From the NCBI GenBank assembly GCA_004555725.1, contig SFHC01000001.1:1-64000 (forward strand): a stretch of DNA of 64,000 bases, written 5' to 3'. Each line of letters starts with the position of its first letter. Within the stretch, counting starts at the first letter, position 1. The translations under genes and the position numbers were made by a program. The stretch is from [Eubacterium] saphenum (GTDB lineage: Bacteria; Bacillota; Clostridia; Peptostreptococcales; Anaerovoracaceae). Positions 17,670-27,975 of the stretch are shown in pieces. The notes below the pieces were generated by a model. That model was given only the letters and a program-made list of their open reading frames with translations, was not told the DNA's origin and searched no databases.

Positions 17670-18629
17670 ATGAGAATGAAGAAAATTGTGGTAGCCGGCG
17701 GCGGTGTATTAGGTAGTCAGATTGCGTATCAGAGTGCATTTAAGGGATTTGATGTGACGATCTGGCTGAGAAGCGAAGGTTCTGTAGAACGCGCACGTCC
17801 AAAGCTGGAACATCTGCATCACGTTTATCTGGATACACTCGATGCACAGAAGGCTCTTCTCAATGAACCGCTCGGTTCCAAGCTGTATGCGCGTGGCCTG
17901 ATTGATGATTTCAGCCAGGCAACGCCGGAAAGCATCGACGCGCTGAAGCAGCAGGCAGAGGCCGCTTATGCAGATATCCGCCTGGAGACGAATCTTCAGA
18001 AAGCAGTGCGCGGAGCTGATCTGGTTATCGAGGCGATGGCGGAGAATCCGCAGCAGAAGACAGAGTTTTATGAGAAACTTGCTCCTCTTCTTCCGGAGAA
18101 AACAATTCTCTGCACCAATTCTTCCACATTGCTTCCAAGTATGTTCGCAGAAGTGACCGGACGCCCGGATCGTTTCCTTGCCCTTCATTTTGCCAATGAG
18201 ATCTGGAAGAACAATACCGCTGAAGTCATGGGCCATCCGGGAACGGATCCGGAAGTCTATCAGAAAGTGGTCGAGTTCGCGGGCAAGATCGGAATGGTTC
18301 CGCTTCAGCTTCATAAGGAGCAGCCGGGCTATATTCTGAACAGCCTGCTCGTTCCGTTCCTGAATGCTGCTGAGGAACTGCTTGTAAAAGGCGTTGCAGA
18401 TCCGGAGACAATCGATAAGACCTGGCAGCTCGGAACAGGAGCGCCGATCGGCCCGTTCCGCATTCTCGATGTGGTGGGACTGCAGACTGCATATAACATT
18501 GTAAGCAACGCGCCGGACGCATCCGAGCCGGGCACCATGAGCAACCGGATCGCCAGACTGCTGGAATCCTACATTCAGCAGGGAAAGACCGGAATGAGCG
18601 CAGGAGAAGGATTCTACAAGTATCAGTAG
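17670..18629 (+). CDS. 3-hydroxyacyl-CoA dehydrogenase family protein
   Basis: A 319-residue protein. It has an NAD-binding motif GGGVLGSQIA at the N-terminus, the segment DLVIEAMAEN, NSSTLLPS, the catalytic His region LHFANEIWKN, and a C-terminal helical domain with PGYILNSLLVPFLNAA and GTGAPIGPF. The family oxidises 3-hydroxyacyl-CoA to 3-ketoacyl-CoA with NAD. The usual LHFFNPVP-like segment is altered here (LHFANEIW), so the substrate may differ from 3-hydroxybutyryl-CoA. No crotonase or thiolase gene is adjacent, which is unusual for a butyrate-pathway hbd. The start at 17670 has a good spacing from GAGGGGAG; in-frame ATGs at 17661 and 17676 are alternatives. Confidence 0.82.
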   Translation: MRMKKIVVAGGGVLGSQIAYQSAFKGFDVTIWLRSEGSVERARPKLEHLHHVYLDTLDAQKALLNEPLGSKLYARGLIDDFSQATPESIDALKQQAEAAYADIRLETNLQKAVRGADLVIEAMAENPQQKTEFYEKLAPLLPEKTILCTNSSTLLPSMFAEVTGRPDRFLALHFANEIWKNNTAEVMGHPGTDPEVYQKVVEFAGKIGMVPLQLHKEQPGYILNSLLVPFLNAAEELLVKGVADPETIDKTWQLGTGAPIGPFRILDVVGLQTAYNIVSNAPDASEPGTMSNRIARLLESYIQQGKTGMSAGEGFYKYQ

Positions 18630-18764
18630 AGGCCCCGTTTCCCGAAAGGGATTTCCATATCCATTCAGTGAAAATCCGGCTTTGGGGCAGCCGGTGTGAG
18701 AGGGAGAGGTTACCGCGAATGCGGGATCTACTATAATTCAACTGAATCAATCTAATGCGGAATT

Positions 18765-18801
18765 GCCGTCAGCAGGGTTATCCCTTGACGGCTTTTCCTT
18801 T
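18765..18801 (+). terminator. Intrinsic terminator
   Basis: GCCGTCA..AGGG pairs with CCCT..TGACGGC and is followed by TTTTCCTTTT. It separates the dehydrogenase gene from the CIRCE-clpB unit. Confidence 0.8.
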
Positions 18802-18814
18802 TGTCGCAAAAATA

Positions 18815-18841
18815 TTAGCACTCTGGCTAAATGAGTGCTAA
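18815..18841. promoter_or_regulatory. CIRCE operator (HrcA binding site)
   Basis: TTAGCACTC, a 9-bp spacer and GAGTGCTAA: an exact CIRCE inverted repeat. It lies 7 bp before the -35 box of clpB, so HrcA should repress clpB and heat shock should relieve it. Confidence 0.97.
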
Positions 18842-18848
18842 AAAAGTC

Positions 18849-18876
18849 TTTACATCTGTGATAAGGCGGGTATAAT
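18849..18876 (+). promoter_or_regulatory. clpB promoter
   Basis: TTTACA (18849-18854), a 16-bp spacer and TATAAT (18871-18876), directly after the CIRCE element and about 75 nt before clpB. Confidence 0.85.
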
Positions 18877-18950
18877 GAAGTCAGAGGGCAGACAGGAAAC
18901 CGAAAGAACCGGCCTGCCCCGCGCTAAAGGAGATAAAGAGGTGAAGGATA

Positions 18951-21566
<2,616 letters not shown>

Positions 21567-21645
21567 ATCTTCTGACCTGTATACATTGGTATGAAAAAAT
21601 CTTGTAAAGAAGTCAAAAATAATTTGTATTTCGAAGAGATTTGGA

Positions 21646-21727
21646 TATAATAGTGGTTGAAGGGCCTTTTGCCCGATGATTAAAAAAGCTGAGAAATGGG
21701 ACTGCCGCATGCGGCAGTCCCATTTTT
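21646..21727 (+). ncRNA. Candidate small RNA downstream of clpB
   Basis: A TATAAT box (21646-21651, with TTGTAT 16 bp upstream) is followed about 40 nt later by a very strong terminator hairpin. The implied transcript, from about 21658 to 21727, is about 70 nt with a GGGC/GCCC hairpin and the terminator stem. It has no coding potential. It may instead be only the clpB terminator region with a chance -10 box. Confidence 0.3.
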
Positions 21728-21728
21728 C
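21691..21728 (+). terminator. Intrinsic terminator after clpB
   Basis: GAAATGGGACTGCCGC pairs perfectly with GCGGCAGTCCCATTTTTC. The arms have A and T tracts, so it works in both directions between clpB and the leftward sortase operon. Confidence 0.88.
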
Positions 21729-21825
21729 ATCATGATTTTTTTCTGGAATTTCAGAATGAACCGTCATGAACGGATTCTTCACGCAGAATAGGATTCCTTC
21801 TATTGCTCTGATGCTCTGAATATGG

Positions 21826-22626
21826 TTATTGTTTTTTTACCAATTTGGCAAATACCACGGCGCGGGCGTTTTTGTATTCATACGTGCAGGTGCTGAGCAT
21901 GACAATCCGATCAGATGCAGATACAGTCACGTCTGTGTGCAGCACCGTTTTTTTCTGAATCCAGTCCAGATAATCCTGCTTATCCTGGCGCGAAGAGAAA
22001 TCGAATTTATACTTTGGACTGTCCGCCGGAATTGTCGCCGCCGCAAAAATCTTCAGGGTGTAGTTTTCATCCGGCGTGTACAGGGTCATTTCCGGATGTT
22101 TCGAATAATACGAGGTGTTCCGGTAATCGGCAATATGCCAGAACATGCTGCGGTCTTTCATCCTGTGCCCGTAGATCACTGTGAGAAAATCGTGAAACGG
22201 ATGCCGGTTCCGGTAATCAATGAAGAGGGTCCCCTTGACGTTCCATTTTCCATTCAGCAGGCGGTAGAGATAGTACTGGTTATCCTTTGCCTGCGCGACC
22301 GGGTAATTTATAACCGTTTCGTCCTGTTTCAGCCATGCCCGTATATTTTTATATTTCTTCTGAAGTGCCGCCCAGTCTGGGTCATGTGAATCGCCTGAGG
22401 AGTGCGCAGAAGACCCGCCGGACCGGGTGTCCGTGTCCGTCCCGGCCGTTTTCTGAATCTGCTTATAGGCCTGTGTGCCGGTATGATAGCGGTACCAGGC
22501 GCGGCCGAGCTGAACCCCGCTCACAATCATAACAGCGAGCAGAATCAGAATAATGATATTCAGCAGCGTGTTCCGGGAGGATCTGCGCGGTCCGGAAGGA
22601 TTCGGCGAAGCATTCTTCCGGCTCAT
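21826..22626 (-). CDS. srtB: Class B sortase
   Basis: A 266-residue membrane-anchored transpeptidase. A basic N-terminus and a hydrophobic segment at about 21-42 anchor it in the membrane (type II topology). The extracytoplasmic domain has the catalytic His in VIYGHRM, the nucleophile Cys247 in LSTC, and Arg255. Class B sortases attach proteins with an NPQTN-like signal to the wall, or assemble pili. No substrate with a sorting signal is in the window. Its start overlaps the stop of the upstream FadR-type regulator by 4 nt (ATGA), so the two are translationally coupled, an unusual partnership for a housekeeping sortase. Confidence 0.9.
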   Translation of the reverse strand: MSRKNASPNPSGPRRSSRNTLLNIIILILLAVMIVSGVQLGRAWYRYHTGTQAYKQIQKTAGTDTDTRSGGSSAHSSGDSHDPDWAALQKKYKNIRAWLKQDETVINYPVAQAKDNQYYLYRLLNGKWNVKGTLFIDYRNRHPFHDFLTVIYGHRMKDRSMFWHIADYRNTSYYSKHPEMTLYTPDENYTLKIFAAATIPADSPKYKFDFSSRQDKQDYLDWIQKKTVLHTDVTVSASDRIVMLSTCTYEYKNARAVVFAKLVKKQ

Positions 22627-23333
22627 CGGAGGTCCCCGCTTTCTGAAGTATACGATCCTGTTTCCGCTGCCGCAGTGCGGCGGTTCCGCTCACTTCCGCG
22701 GAGAAGGTGCTGCTGCATGGAAAGAGCGCTTGCGGCAGGATCATGTGTCAGAATGGCGCTGTAGATGGACTGATGCTCGGACAGAATCTCCTGCAGACTT
22801 TCCAGAGTGTACTGATCCGGAGCGGCAAACTTCAGATACGTCTGGAACATATGCAGCTGACGCTGCAGAATCCGGTTGTGCGAGGACTGATAGATGATCT
22901 GATGAAAAGCCGCATTAATGCTGCGCATTTTTTCAATATCCCCCTTATGTGTATAAAATTCCATATACTCATAGATCTCTGTAAGCTGGTCGATCTCCTT
23001 ATCGGTGATGCGCTCCGCTGCCCAGCTTGCCGCCTGTACCTCCATCGACTCGCGCATGATCAGAATATCCGAGATATCACGCGGGCTCAGGCCGATGATA
23101 AATGCACCGCGGTTCGGGATAAGCCTGACCAGGCCGTCCGCTTCAAGCTGGCGGATGGCCTCGCGAACAGGTGTGCGGCTTGCCTGGTACTTGGTGCATA
23201 CATGCTGCTCCGTCAGTTTGCTGCCGATTTTCAGACGTCCCGTCAGGATATCCTCCTGAAGTTTAGAATACAGATCGTTCGACAAAGGCTGGTTGGTATC
23301 TTGTTTACCTTCAAGGTATTGTTGTACTGACAT
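22623..23333 (-). CDS. GntR-family transcriptional regulator, FadR/FCD subfamily
   Basis: A 236-residue regulator. It has a winged helix-turn-helix at about 12-80 (LSNDLYSKLQEDILTGRLK, then ASRTPVREAIRQLEADGLV) and an all-helical FCD ligand domain (about 90-225) with the expected Asp and His residues. FCD proteins usually bind carboxylates, sugar acids or fatty-acid derivatives through a metal. The start at 23333 follows AAAGGAG. A perfect palindrome ATTGTATACAAT lies 17-28 nt upstream of the start and is a good autoregulatory site. The gene is divergent from the aldolase-like gene and coupled to sortase B, either of which may be controlled by it. Confidence 0.88.
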   Translation of the reverse strand: MSVQQYLEGKQDTNQPLSNDLYSKLQEDILTGRLKIGSKLTEQHVCTKYQASRTPVREAIRQLEADGLVRLIPNRGAFIIGLSPRDISDILIMRESMEVQAASWAAERITDKEIDQLTEIYEYMEFYTHKGDIEKMRSINAAFHQIIYQSSHNRILQRQLHMFQTYLKFAAPDQYTLESLQEILSEHQSIYSAILTHDPAASALSMQQHLLRGSERNRRTAAAETGSYTSESGDLR

Positions 23334-23349
23334 AATAACTCCTTTAAAT

Positions 23350-23361
23350 ATTGTATACAAT
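23350..23361. promoter_or_regulatory. Candidate FCD-regulator operator
   Basis: The perfect 12-bp palindrome ATTGTATACAAT is of the kind bound by FadR/FCD-type GntR regulators. It lies just upstream of the regulator's ribosome site, in the gap to the divergent aldolase-like gene. Confidence 0.5.
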
Positions 23362-23592
23362 TACAGTCAATTATACTGAACGCTGAAAATCATGTCAAGA
23401 ACAGCCCGGTATCCGCAAGAATGCGGCAGAATGCGGCAGACCTGCTTTCTACTTGAGAAATCAATTGGAATCCATTAGAATAAAATGAATAAAACAACAG
23501 AAAAGAACAAAACCAAGAACAAAATCAAAAACATATCCGCCGGACATGCGCCCGGCCGGAAGAAGGAAAGGTAAAAGAAAGCAGGGATAGTT

Positions 23593-24435
23593 ATGCCTAT
23601 CGCAACACTGAGAAAATTACTGAACGAAGCGCAGGAAGAGCACCGATGCATACCTGCGTTCCATGTGGCCAGCCTGGATATGATCCGCGCGGCAGTGCGG
23701 GCATCCGAACATCTTGAATATCCGGTCGTGATTCAGATCACTGAAAAATTTCTGTCCTACGCACCGCTGGAACTGATCGGTCCGGCCATGGTCACTGCAG
23801 CAGAGAATGCGTCTACTATGGTTTGCGTCAACCTGGACATGGGGCACTATGAAGAACTGTTCCAGCAGGCAATGGACCTTGGATTTACATCAGTCATGTA
23901 TGACGGATCCCGAAGATGCCTGGAAGAAAATATTGAATATACGCGTAAGGTCGTAGAAATGGCGGAACCGTACGGTGTCAGCTGCGAAGCTGTTCTGCAT
24001 GGACGTGAAGCAGAAGACCGTTCCGATGCGAACGCACCTTATGAGTTGACAGATCCGCAGATTGTGAAGACCTTCTGCGAGCAGACCGGAATCGACGGCC
24101 TTGTTGTTTCCGTCGGCAATCAGCCGCGCCGGATTATAGGCGAAGAAGGTCTTGATTTCACGAGGCTCGAGGCCATCCGTAAGAACACAGGTCTTCCGCT
24201 GGTTCTGCAGGGCGGATCAGGAATTTCTGATTCCGACAGTCTGCGTGCGTCCGCCATGGGCGTTTGCAAAATCAATTACGCGACTGAAAATTTTCAGAGT
24301 ATCATTCAAGCTGCAAAAGTCTATCTGGGAAATGACGGGACAAGTTATCTGGACATGAAGCGCGCAGTGCTTCAGGCTATGTATGAACGCGTACTGGAGA
24401 GAATCAAACTGCTGTCACAGGAAACGGAAGAATAG
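23593..24435 (+). CDS. Class II aldolase homologue lacking the zinc ligands
   Basis: A 280-residue protein with the whole ketose-bisphosphate aldolase (FbaA/GatY/KbaY) frame: IPAFHVASLDMIRAAV, SVMYDGS, LPLVLQGGSG, INYATE. Judged from recalled family motifs, the zinc site is gone. The HLDH motif reads NLDM (catalytic Asp82 kept, zinc His replaced by Met83), the second His (GTAHG) is replaced at Q177-P178-R179, and the third (LHGG) is Q206. The Glu of the VEAEL motif is kept as E132. The gene is intact, so selection seems to maintain it. It may have a metal-independent activity or a binding or regulatory role, possibly linked to the divergent FCD regulator. No sugar phosphotransferase genes are adjacent. 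Confidence 0.85.
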   Translation: MPIATLRKLLNEAQEEHRCIPAFHVASLDMIRAAVRASEHLEYPVVIQITEKFLSYAPLELIGPAMVTAAENASTMVCVNLDMGHYEELFQQAMDLGFTSVMYDGSRRCLEENIEYTRKVVEMAEPYGVSCEAVLHGREAEDRSDANAPYELTDPQIVKTFCEQTGIDGLVVSVGNQPRRIIGEEGLDFTRLEAIRKNTGLPLVLQGGSGISDSDSLRASAMGVCKINYATENFQSIIQAAKVYLGNDGTSYLDMKRAVLQAMYERVLERIKLLSQETEE

Positions 24436-24576
24436 AGAAGAACAGTGGAGTACACTGCGCGCATGCAGCATCAGATATAAGCGGCAGCAGGCAGAACTTG
24501 CGGGAAACTGTTTTTAGAAAGCAGAGGAACTTTCTGAAAACAGGAAATAATACAGAACGGCGAACAGGAGGAAATC

Positions 24577-25200
24577 ATGGAACAGAAAACGATTACAGAA
24601 ATATTAGATACGCTGGAACAAGAGTATCCGCAGGCAAAATGCGCCCTGCATCATGAGAATGTGTTCCAGCTTCTGACCGCAACCATGCTTTCCGCACAGA
24701 CTACGGATAAAAGAGTCAACATGATTACACCGGATCTGTTCAGAGATTATCCCGACGCGTTCGCCCTGGCGCAGGCCGATCCGGACACCATCGCCGGCTA
24801 CATCCGCAGCATCGGGCTTTACAGAAACAAATCCAAGAACCTGGTTGCGATGGCCCAGAAACTGGTTGTTGATTACGACGGCGAAGTGCCGGATCAGATG
24901 AGTGAGCTGGTAAAACTCCCGGGAGTCGGCAGAAAAACCGCCAACGTCGTCCTCGCCGACGGATTCGGTCAGCCTCACATCGCCGTTGATACCCATGTAC
25001 AGCGTGTCAGCAACCGAATCGGCCTGGTTCACGAAGACGACGTTCTGCATACCGAAAAAGCCCTGATGGCCAATATCCCGGAAGACCGCTGGGTTCGCAC
25101 CCATCACGTCCTGATTTTCCACGGCCGCAACTGCTGCACCGCAAGAAATCCCAAATGCGAAACCTGTTGCATCCGCGATCTGTGCGAGCATAACATGTAA
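24577..25200 (+). CDS. nth: Endonuclease III (DNA glycosylase/AP lyase)
   Basis: A 207-residue base-excision enzyme for oxidised pyrimidines. It has the helix-hairpin-helix segment LPGVGRKTANVV with the catalytic Lys, the catalytic Asp in AVDTHVQR, and the C-terminal 4Fe-4S loop C-X6-C-X2-C-X5-C (CTARNPKCETCCIRDLC). AGGAGG precedes the ATG. It runs towards the SEC-C gene across a repeat-rich gap. Confidence 0.95.
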   Translation: MEQKTITEILDTLEQEYPQAKCALHHENVFQLLTATMLSAQTTDKRVNMITPDLFRDYPDAFALAQADPDTIAGYIRSIGLYRNKSKNLVAMAQKLVVDYDGEVPDQMSELVKLPGVGRKTANVVLADGFGQPHIAVDTHVQRVSNRIGLVHEDDVLHTEKALMANIPEDRWVRTHHVLIFHGRNCCTARNPKCETCCIRDLCEHNM

Positions 25201-25206
25201 TAACAT

Positions 25207-25336
25207 GGACAGGCGCATCCCGGGCTGGGCCCCGGTGCCCGGAGGGAGATAAAAAGGCGCCTGTCCAACTGGAACCCGGGGAAACGGGTGATTGGAGTGG
25301 ACAGGCGCAGGCTAATCCCGGAAATCAGTGCCGGGA
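25207..25336. repeat. Three-copy inverted/direct repeat between convergent genes
   Basis: GGACAGGCGC occurs at 25207-25216 and 25299-25308, with its inverse GCGCCTGTCC at 25257-25266. The central copy can pair with either flanking copy, giving two mutually exclusive hairpins. A further TCCCGG/CCGGGA hairpin follows (about 25316-25337). It probably acts as a terminator region for nth and the convergent SEC-C gene, although no long T tract is present. Confidence 0.6.
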
Positions 25337-25343
25337 TGGAATA

Positions 25344-25850
25344 CTATGCGTTTTTTCCGCAGCAGTTCTTATATTTCTTGCCGCTTCCGCACGGACAAGG
25401 GTCGTTGCGGCCAGGTTTTTTTGGAGCGTGGTAGATCTTGGACTGCTTGTAGGATTTTGTGATCTCGCCGCGCTCATCTTCGGAGAGGACGGAGTCCCAT
25501 TCCGGAAGGGAGAACAGGTGATCGGCTTCAGCTTTATGCATGTTGAAGTACAGTTTTTTGAAGTCGATGCTGAGGCTGATTTCGGTGTCGTCTGTAACAC
25601 TGTCCAGATCCAGAGCTTTCGGATCGGTCAGGCTGTCCTGAACGCCGTCGAGAAATCCGGTGAAGATGACGTCGGTTGTATTGAATTTTTCAGCTAAATC
25701 GGATACTTTACCTGTAAACGGTTCATTGTGGTGAACCAGGACATAGCTGTAGATGGCTTTTTCGGCAGCGGCGTATTTTTCCCAGAATTCAGGGAAGCTT
25801 TCATTGGTCTGATTCTTCAGAAGATCGTTCCATTCTTGAAATAAACTCAT
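25344..25850 (-). CDS. SEC-C motif protein
   Basis: A 168-residue protein whose last 25 residues are a SEC-C zinc motif (GRNDPCPCGSGKKYKNCC), as at the SecA C-terminus. The first 140 residues are helical and acidic and resemble uncharacterised SEC-C proteins. The motif binds zinc and often mediates SecB or ribosome contacts, but no function is established for this type. A leftward single gene, convergent with nth. Confidence 0.75.
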   Translation of the reverse strand: MSLFQEWNDLLKNQTNESFPEFWEKYAAAEKAIYSYVLVHHNEPFTGKVSDLAEKFNTTDVIFTGFLDGVQDSLTDPKALDLDSVTDDTEISLSIDFKKLYFNMHKAEADHLFSLPEWDSVLSEDERGEITKSYKQSKIYHAPKKPGRNDPCPCGSGKKYKNCCGKNA

Positions 25851-25908
25851 ATTGATGTAACCTCCGTTTTTGATTTTGTATTCAGCGTAAGTATTTTACC
25901 ATAGAAAA

Positions 25909-25948
25909 CGCGAAGGCGCGGCATATTTTTTTGCCGGCGCCTTCGCGC
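25909..25948 (-). terminator. Intrinsic terminator of the homoserine dehydrogenase gene
   Basis: CGCGAAGGCGC..GGCA pairs with TGCC..GGCGCCTTCGCG. On the minus strand it is followed by TTTTCTAT, so it ends leftward transcription from the homoserine dehydrogenase gene. Confidence 0.7.
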
Positions 25949-26067
25949 GGGATCGTTCTGGTGGATGAATCTGCACTGCAGTGTGTCTGTGTATGACTTT
26001 GCGGTCTGCAGGTCATTATCGGCGAGGACAGTCTTGCAGGCCTTGGAGCATTTTTAACCCTGCAGTA

Positions 26068-27039
26068 TTACAGATGGTCGCGCATGATGGCAATCAGGTC
26101 TCCTGTGACGGCGCTTCCTGTCGGGAGGGCGCCGGCGCCTTTTCCGACAAACATGGTTTCTCCGACCATGTCTCCGGTCAGGGTGACGGCGTTGAACTCG
26201 TTATTGACGTACGCGAGAGGATGGTTCTGCTGGATTCTGGTCGGGCGGATCCAGCAGTCGATGGTTCCGTCTTCTTTCAGCTCGGCGTGTGAAATCAGTT
26301 TAATCAGTGTTTTGTCTTTTTTTGCGGCGTTGATATCCTCGGTGGTAATGGCGGAAATGCCTGTTCTCGGGATATCATCCGGACGGATGTACTGGCCGAA
26401 ACACAGGGACATCAGGATCGACAGCTTGTTGGCGCAGTCGATTCCCTCTACGTCGGCGGTCGGGTTTGCTTCTGCGAAACCGTTTTCCTGAGCCATTTTC
26501 AGCGCGGTTGCGTAATCCAGGTCGTTGTCGGACATCTGGGTCAGAATATAGTTGGTGGTTCCGTTTACGATTCCGTTGACTTGTGTAAAGGTGTTGGCAG
26601 CAAGTGCTTCGGTGATACTGGTCAGAATAGGGATGCCGCCGCCGACGCTGGCTTCGTAGCGGAAATCCACATGGTTTTTCTCAGCACACTCCGAGAGCTC
26701 TTTGAAATTCTCGGCAATGACAGCCTTGTTCGGAGTTACTACATGTTTTCCGCTGTTCATAGCGTTTAAAATATATGTTTTTGCAGGCTCCTGGCCTCCG
26801 ATGCATTCGACGACGATATCGAGGTCCGGATCCTGGAAAACGTCATCCGGATTCGTGGTAAGAATGGCTGGATCAGCGCCGTTTTCAGCTGCTGTCTCCG
26901 GGTGGCGGACCAGGATATGGCTGACCTCATAATCGGCGCCGATCCGCTTTCGGATGACGGAGTGATTCTTTTTTAGGATTTCATAAGTGCCGCTTCCGAC
27001 AGTGCCGAAGCCCAGGATTGCGATTCTATATGTTTTCAT
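26068..27039 (-). CDS. hom: Homoserine dehydrogenase, short form without ACT domain
   Basis: A 323-residue NAD(P)-dependent enzyme that reduces aspartate semialdehyde to homoserine. It has the Rossmann motif GFGTVGSG, TPNKAVI, the family signature around VEGIDCANKLSIL, and GGGIPI. The usual bacterial protein (about 400-430 residues) ends in an ACT domain for threonine feedback; here it is absent, so allosteric control is likely different. The start at 27039 follows GGAGG; an upstream in-frame Met has no ribosome site. A promoter (27188-27216) and a 140-nt leader precede it. Confidence 0.92.
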   Translation of the reverse strand: MKTYRIAILGFGTVGSGTYEILKKNHSVIRKRIGADYEVSHILVRHPETAAENGADPAILTTNPDDVFQDPDLDIVVECIGGQEPAKTYILNAMNSGKHVVTPNKAVIAENFKELSECAEKNHVDFRYEASVGGGIPILTSITEALAANTFTQVNGIVNGTTNYILTQMSDNDLDYATALKMAQENGFAEANPTADVEGIDCANKLSILMSLCFGQYIRPDDIPRTGISAITTEDINAAKKDKTLIKLISHAELKEDGTIDCWIRPTRIQQNHPLAYVNNEFNAVTLTGDMVGETMFVGKGAGALPTGSAVTGDLIAIMRDHL

Positions 27040-27416
27040 CTGATATTGTCCTCCTGATTTTCCTGTTGCAAACATGTTTTTTCCATTGGCTTATTTTACG
27101 TACTTCTTCATGTATCTCACCTGCGCGCATCCAGGAATTTTGTTCGTGGATGCGTACAATATTTTGCTGTGTGAACATACAAGAATAATTCTATGATAAA
27201 CGGGTGGATTTGTCTATTGCTTTTGTGTAATTTTAACAAAAAAATTCGCGTTCTCTTGTGCATTATCTTTTGCCGGAAACGAAGGAAGGAGCGGAAGGGA
27301 GAAAAGCGGAAGACGCGGATCCGTGCTATAATAAACGCAGTAGACATTGAAAATATCCGGAAAGCCGCAGGGCAGCGGCCCGGGAAGGTAATGTGTGAAT
27401 ATGAGGAGGTTGAAAC
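27040..27416. other. Intergenic region with divergent promoters and a leader hairpin
   Basis: No gene is seen in this 377-bp gap between the leftward homoserine dehydrogenase gene and trmL. It holds the leftward hom promoter, an 8-bp CGCATCCA/TGGATGCG hairpin at 27126-27154 inside the hom leader, and a -10-like TATAAT at 27327-27332 for trmL. Confidence 0.55.
27188..27216 (-). promoter_or_regulatory. Promoter of homoserine dehydrogenase
   Basis: Read leftward: TAGACA (27216-27211), a 17-bp spacer and TAGAAT (27193-27188). The implied start near 27181 gives a 140-nt leader. Confidence 0.6.
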
Positions 27417-27887
27417 ATGGCGCTGCATGTTGTGCTGGTGGAACCGGAAATTCCGCCAAATACAGGAAATATCGCGCGGACGTGCGCGGCGACGGATACG
27501 TTTCTGCATCTGGTGAAGCCGCTGGGATTTCAGATTGATGACAGGTCTGTCCGCAGGGCGGGTCTGGATTACTGGCCGTATGTCAAACTGGAAGTGCATG
27601 AGAGCCTGCAGGCTTTTCTGGAGCAGTACAGCGGGCGGCGTATGTGGCTGGTCAGCACGCAGGGGAAACAGTATTACACAGATGTGGAATATAAAGATGA
27701 AGATATGCTTCTGTTTGGAAGAGAGACGAAAGGGCTTCCGAGAGATTTTCTGGCGGAGCATCCGGATGAATCAATTCGTATTCCGATGAGCAGGAGCACG
27801 CGTCTGCGGTCGTTCAATCTTGCGAACTCCGCAAATATTGTACTGTTTGAAGGACTCAGACAGCTTGGTTTTCCAGGATTGAAATAA
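27417..27887 (+). CDS. trmL: tRNA (cytidine/uridine-34 2'-O)-methyltransferase
   Basis: A 156-residue SPOUT methyltransferase. It has PEIPPNTGNIARTC at the N-terminus, LLFGRETKGLP and the C-terminal knot segment RIPMSRSTRLRSFNLANSA-like residues in the usual TrmL/YibK order. It methylates the wobble base of tRNA-Leu. TGAGGAGG precedes the ATG. It is followed at 88 nt by gap. Confidence 0.93.
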   Translation: MALHVVLVEPEIPPNTGNIARTCAATDTFLHLVKPLGFQIDDRSVRRAGLDYWPYVKLEVHESLQAFLEQYSGRRMWLVSTQGKQYYTDVEYKDEDMLLFGRETKGLPRDFLAEHPDESIRIPMSRSTRLRSFNLANSANIVLFEGLRQLGFPGLK

Positions 27888-27975
27888 TATTCAGGTAATG
27901 ATATACTGTACTTGAATTGTGCCCTTTTTTGTGGGTGCGCAGCGTTTTGATTTTATAACACTATAGGAGGCAATA

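Noticed and set aside
23593..24435. The glycolytic fructose-bisphosphate aldolase
   Set aside because: All three zinc-binding His positions are replaced, so the normal class II mechanism is not possible; it is also apart from the gap-pgk-tpiA run.
27040..27180. A SAM, lysine or threonine-type riboswitch in the homoserine dehydrogenase leader
   Set aside because: One hairpin is present, but no conserved core of a known class was recognised.
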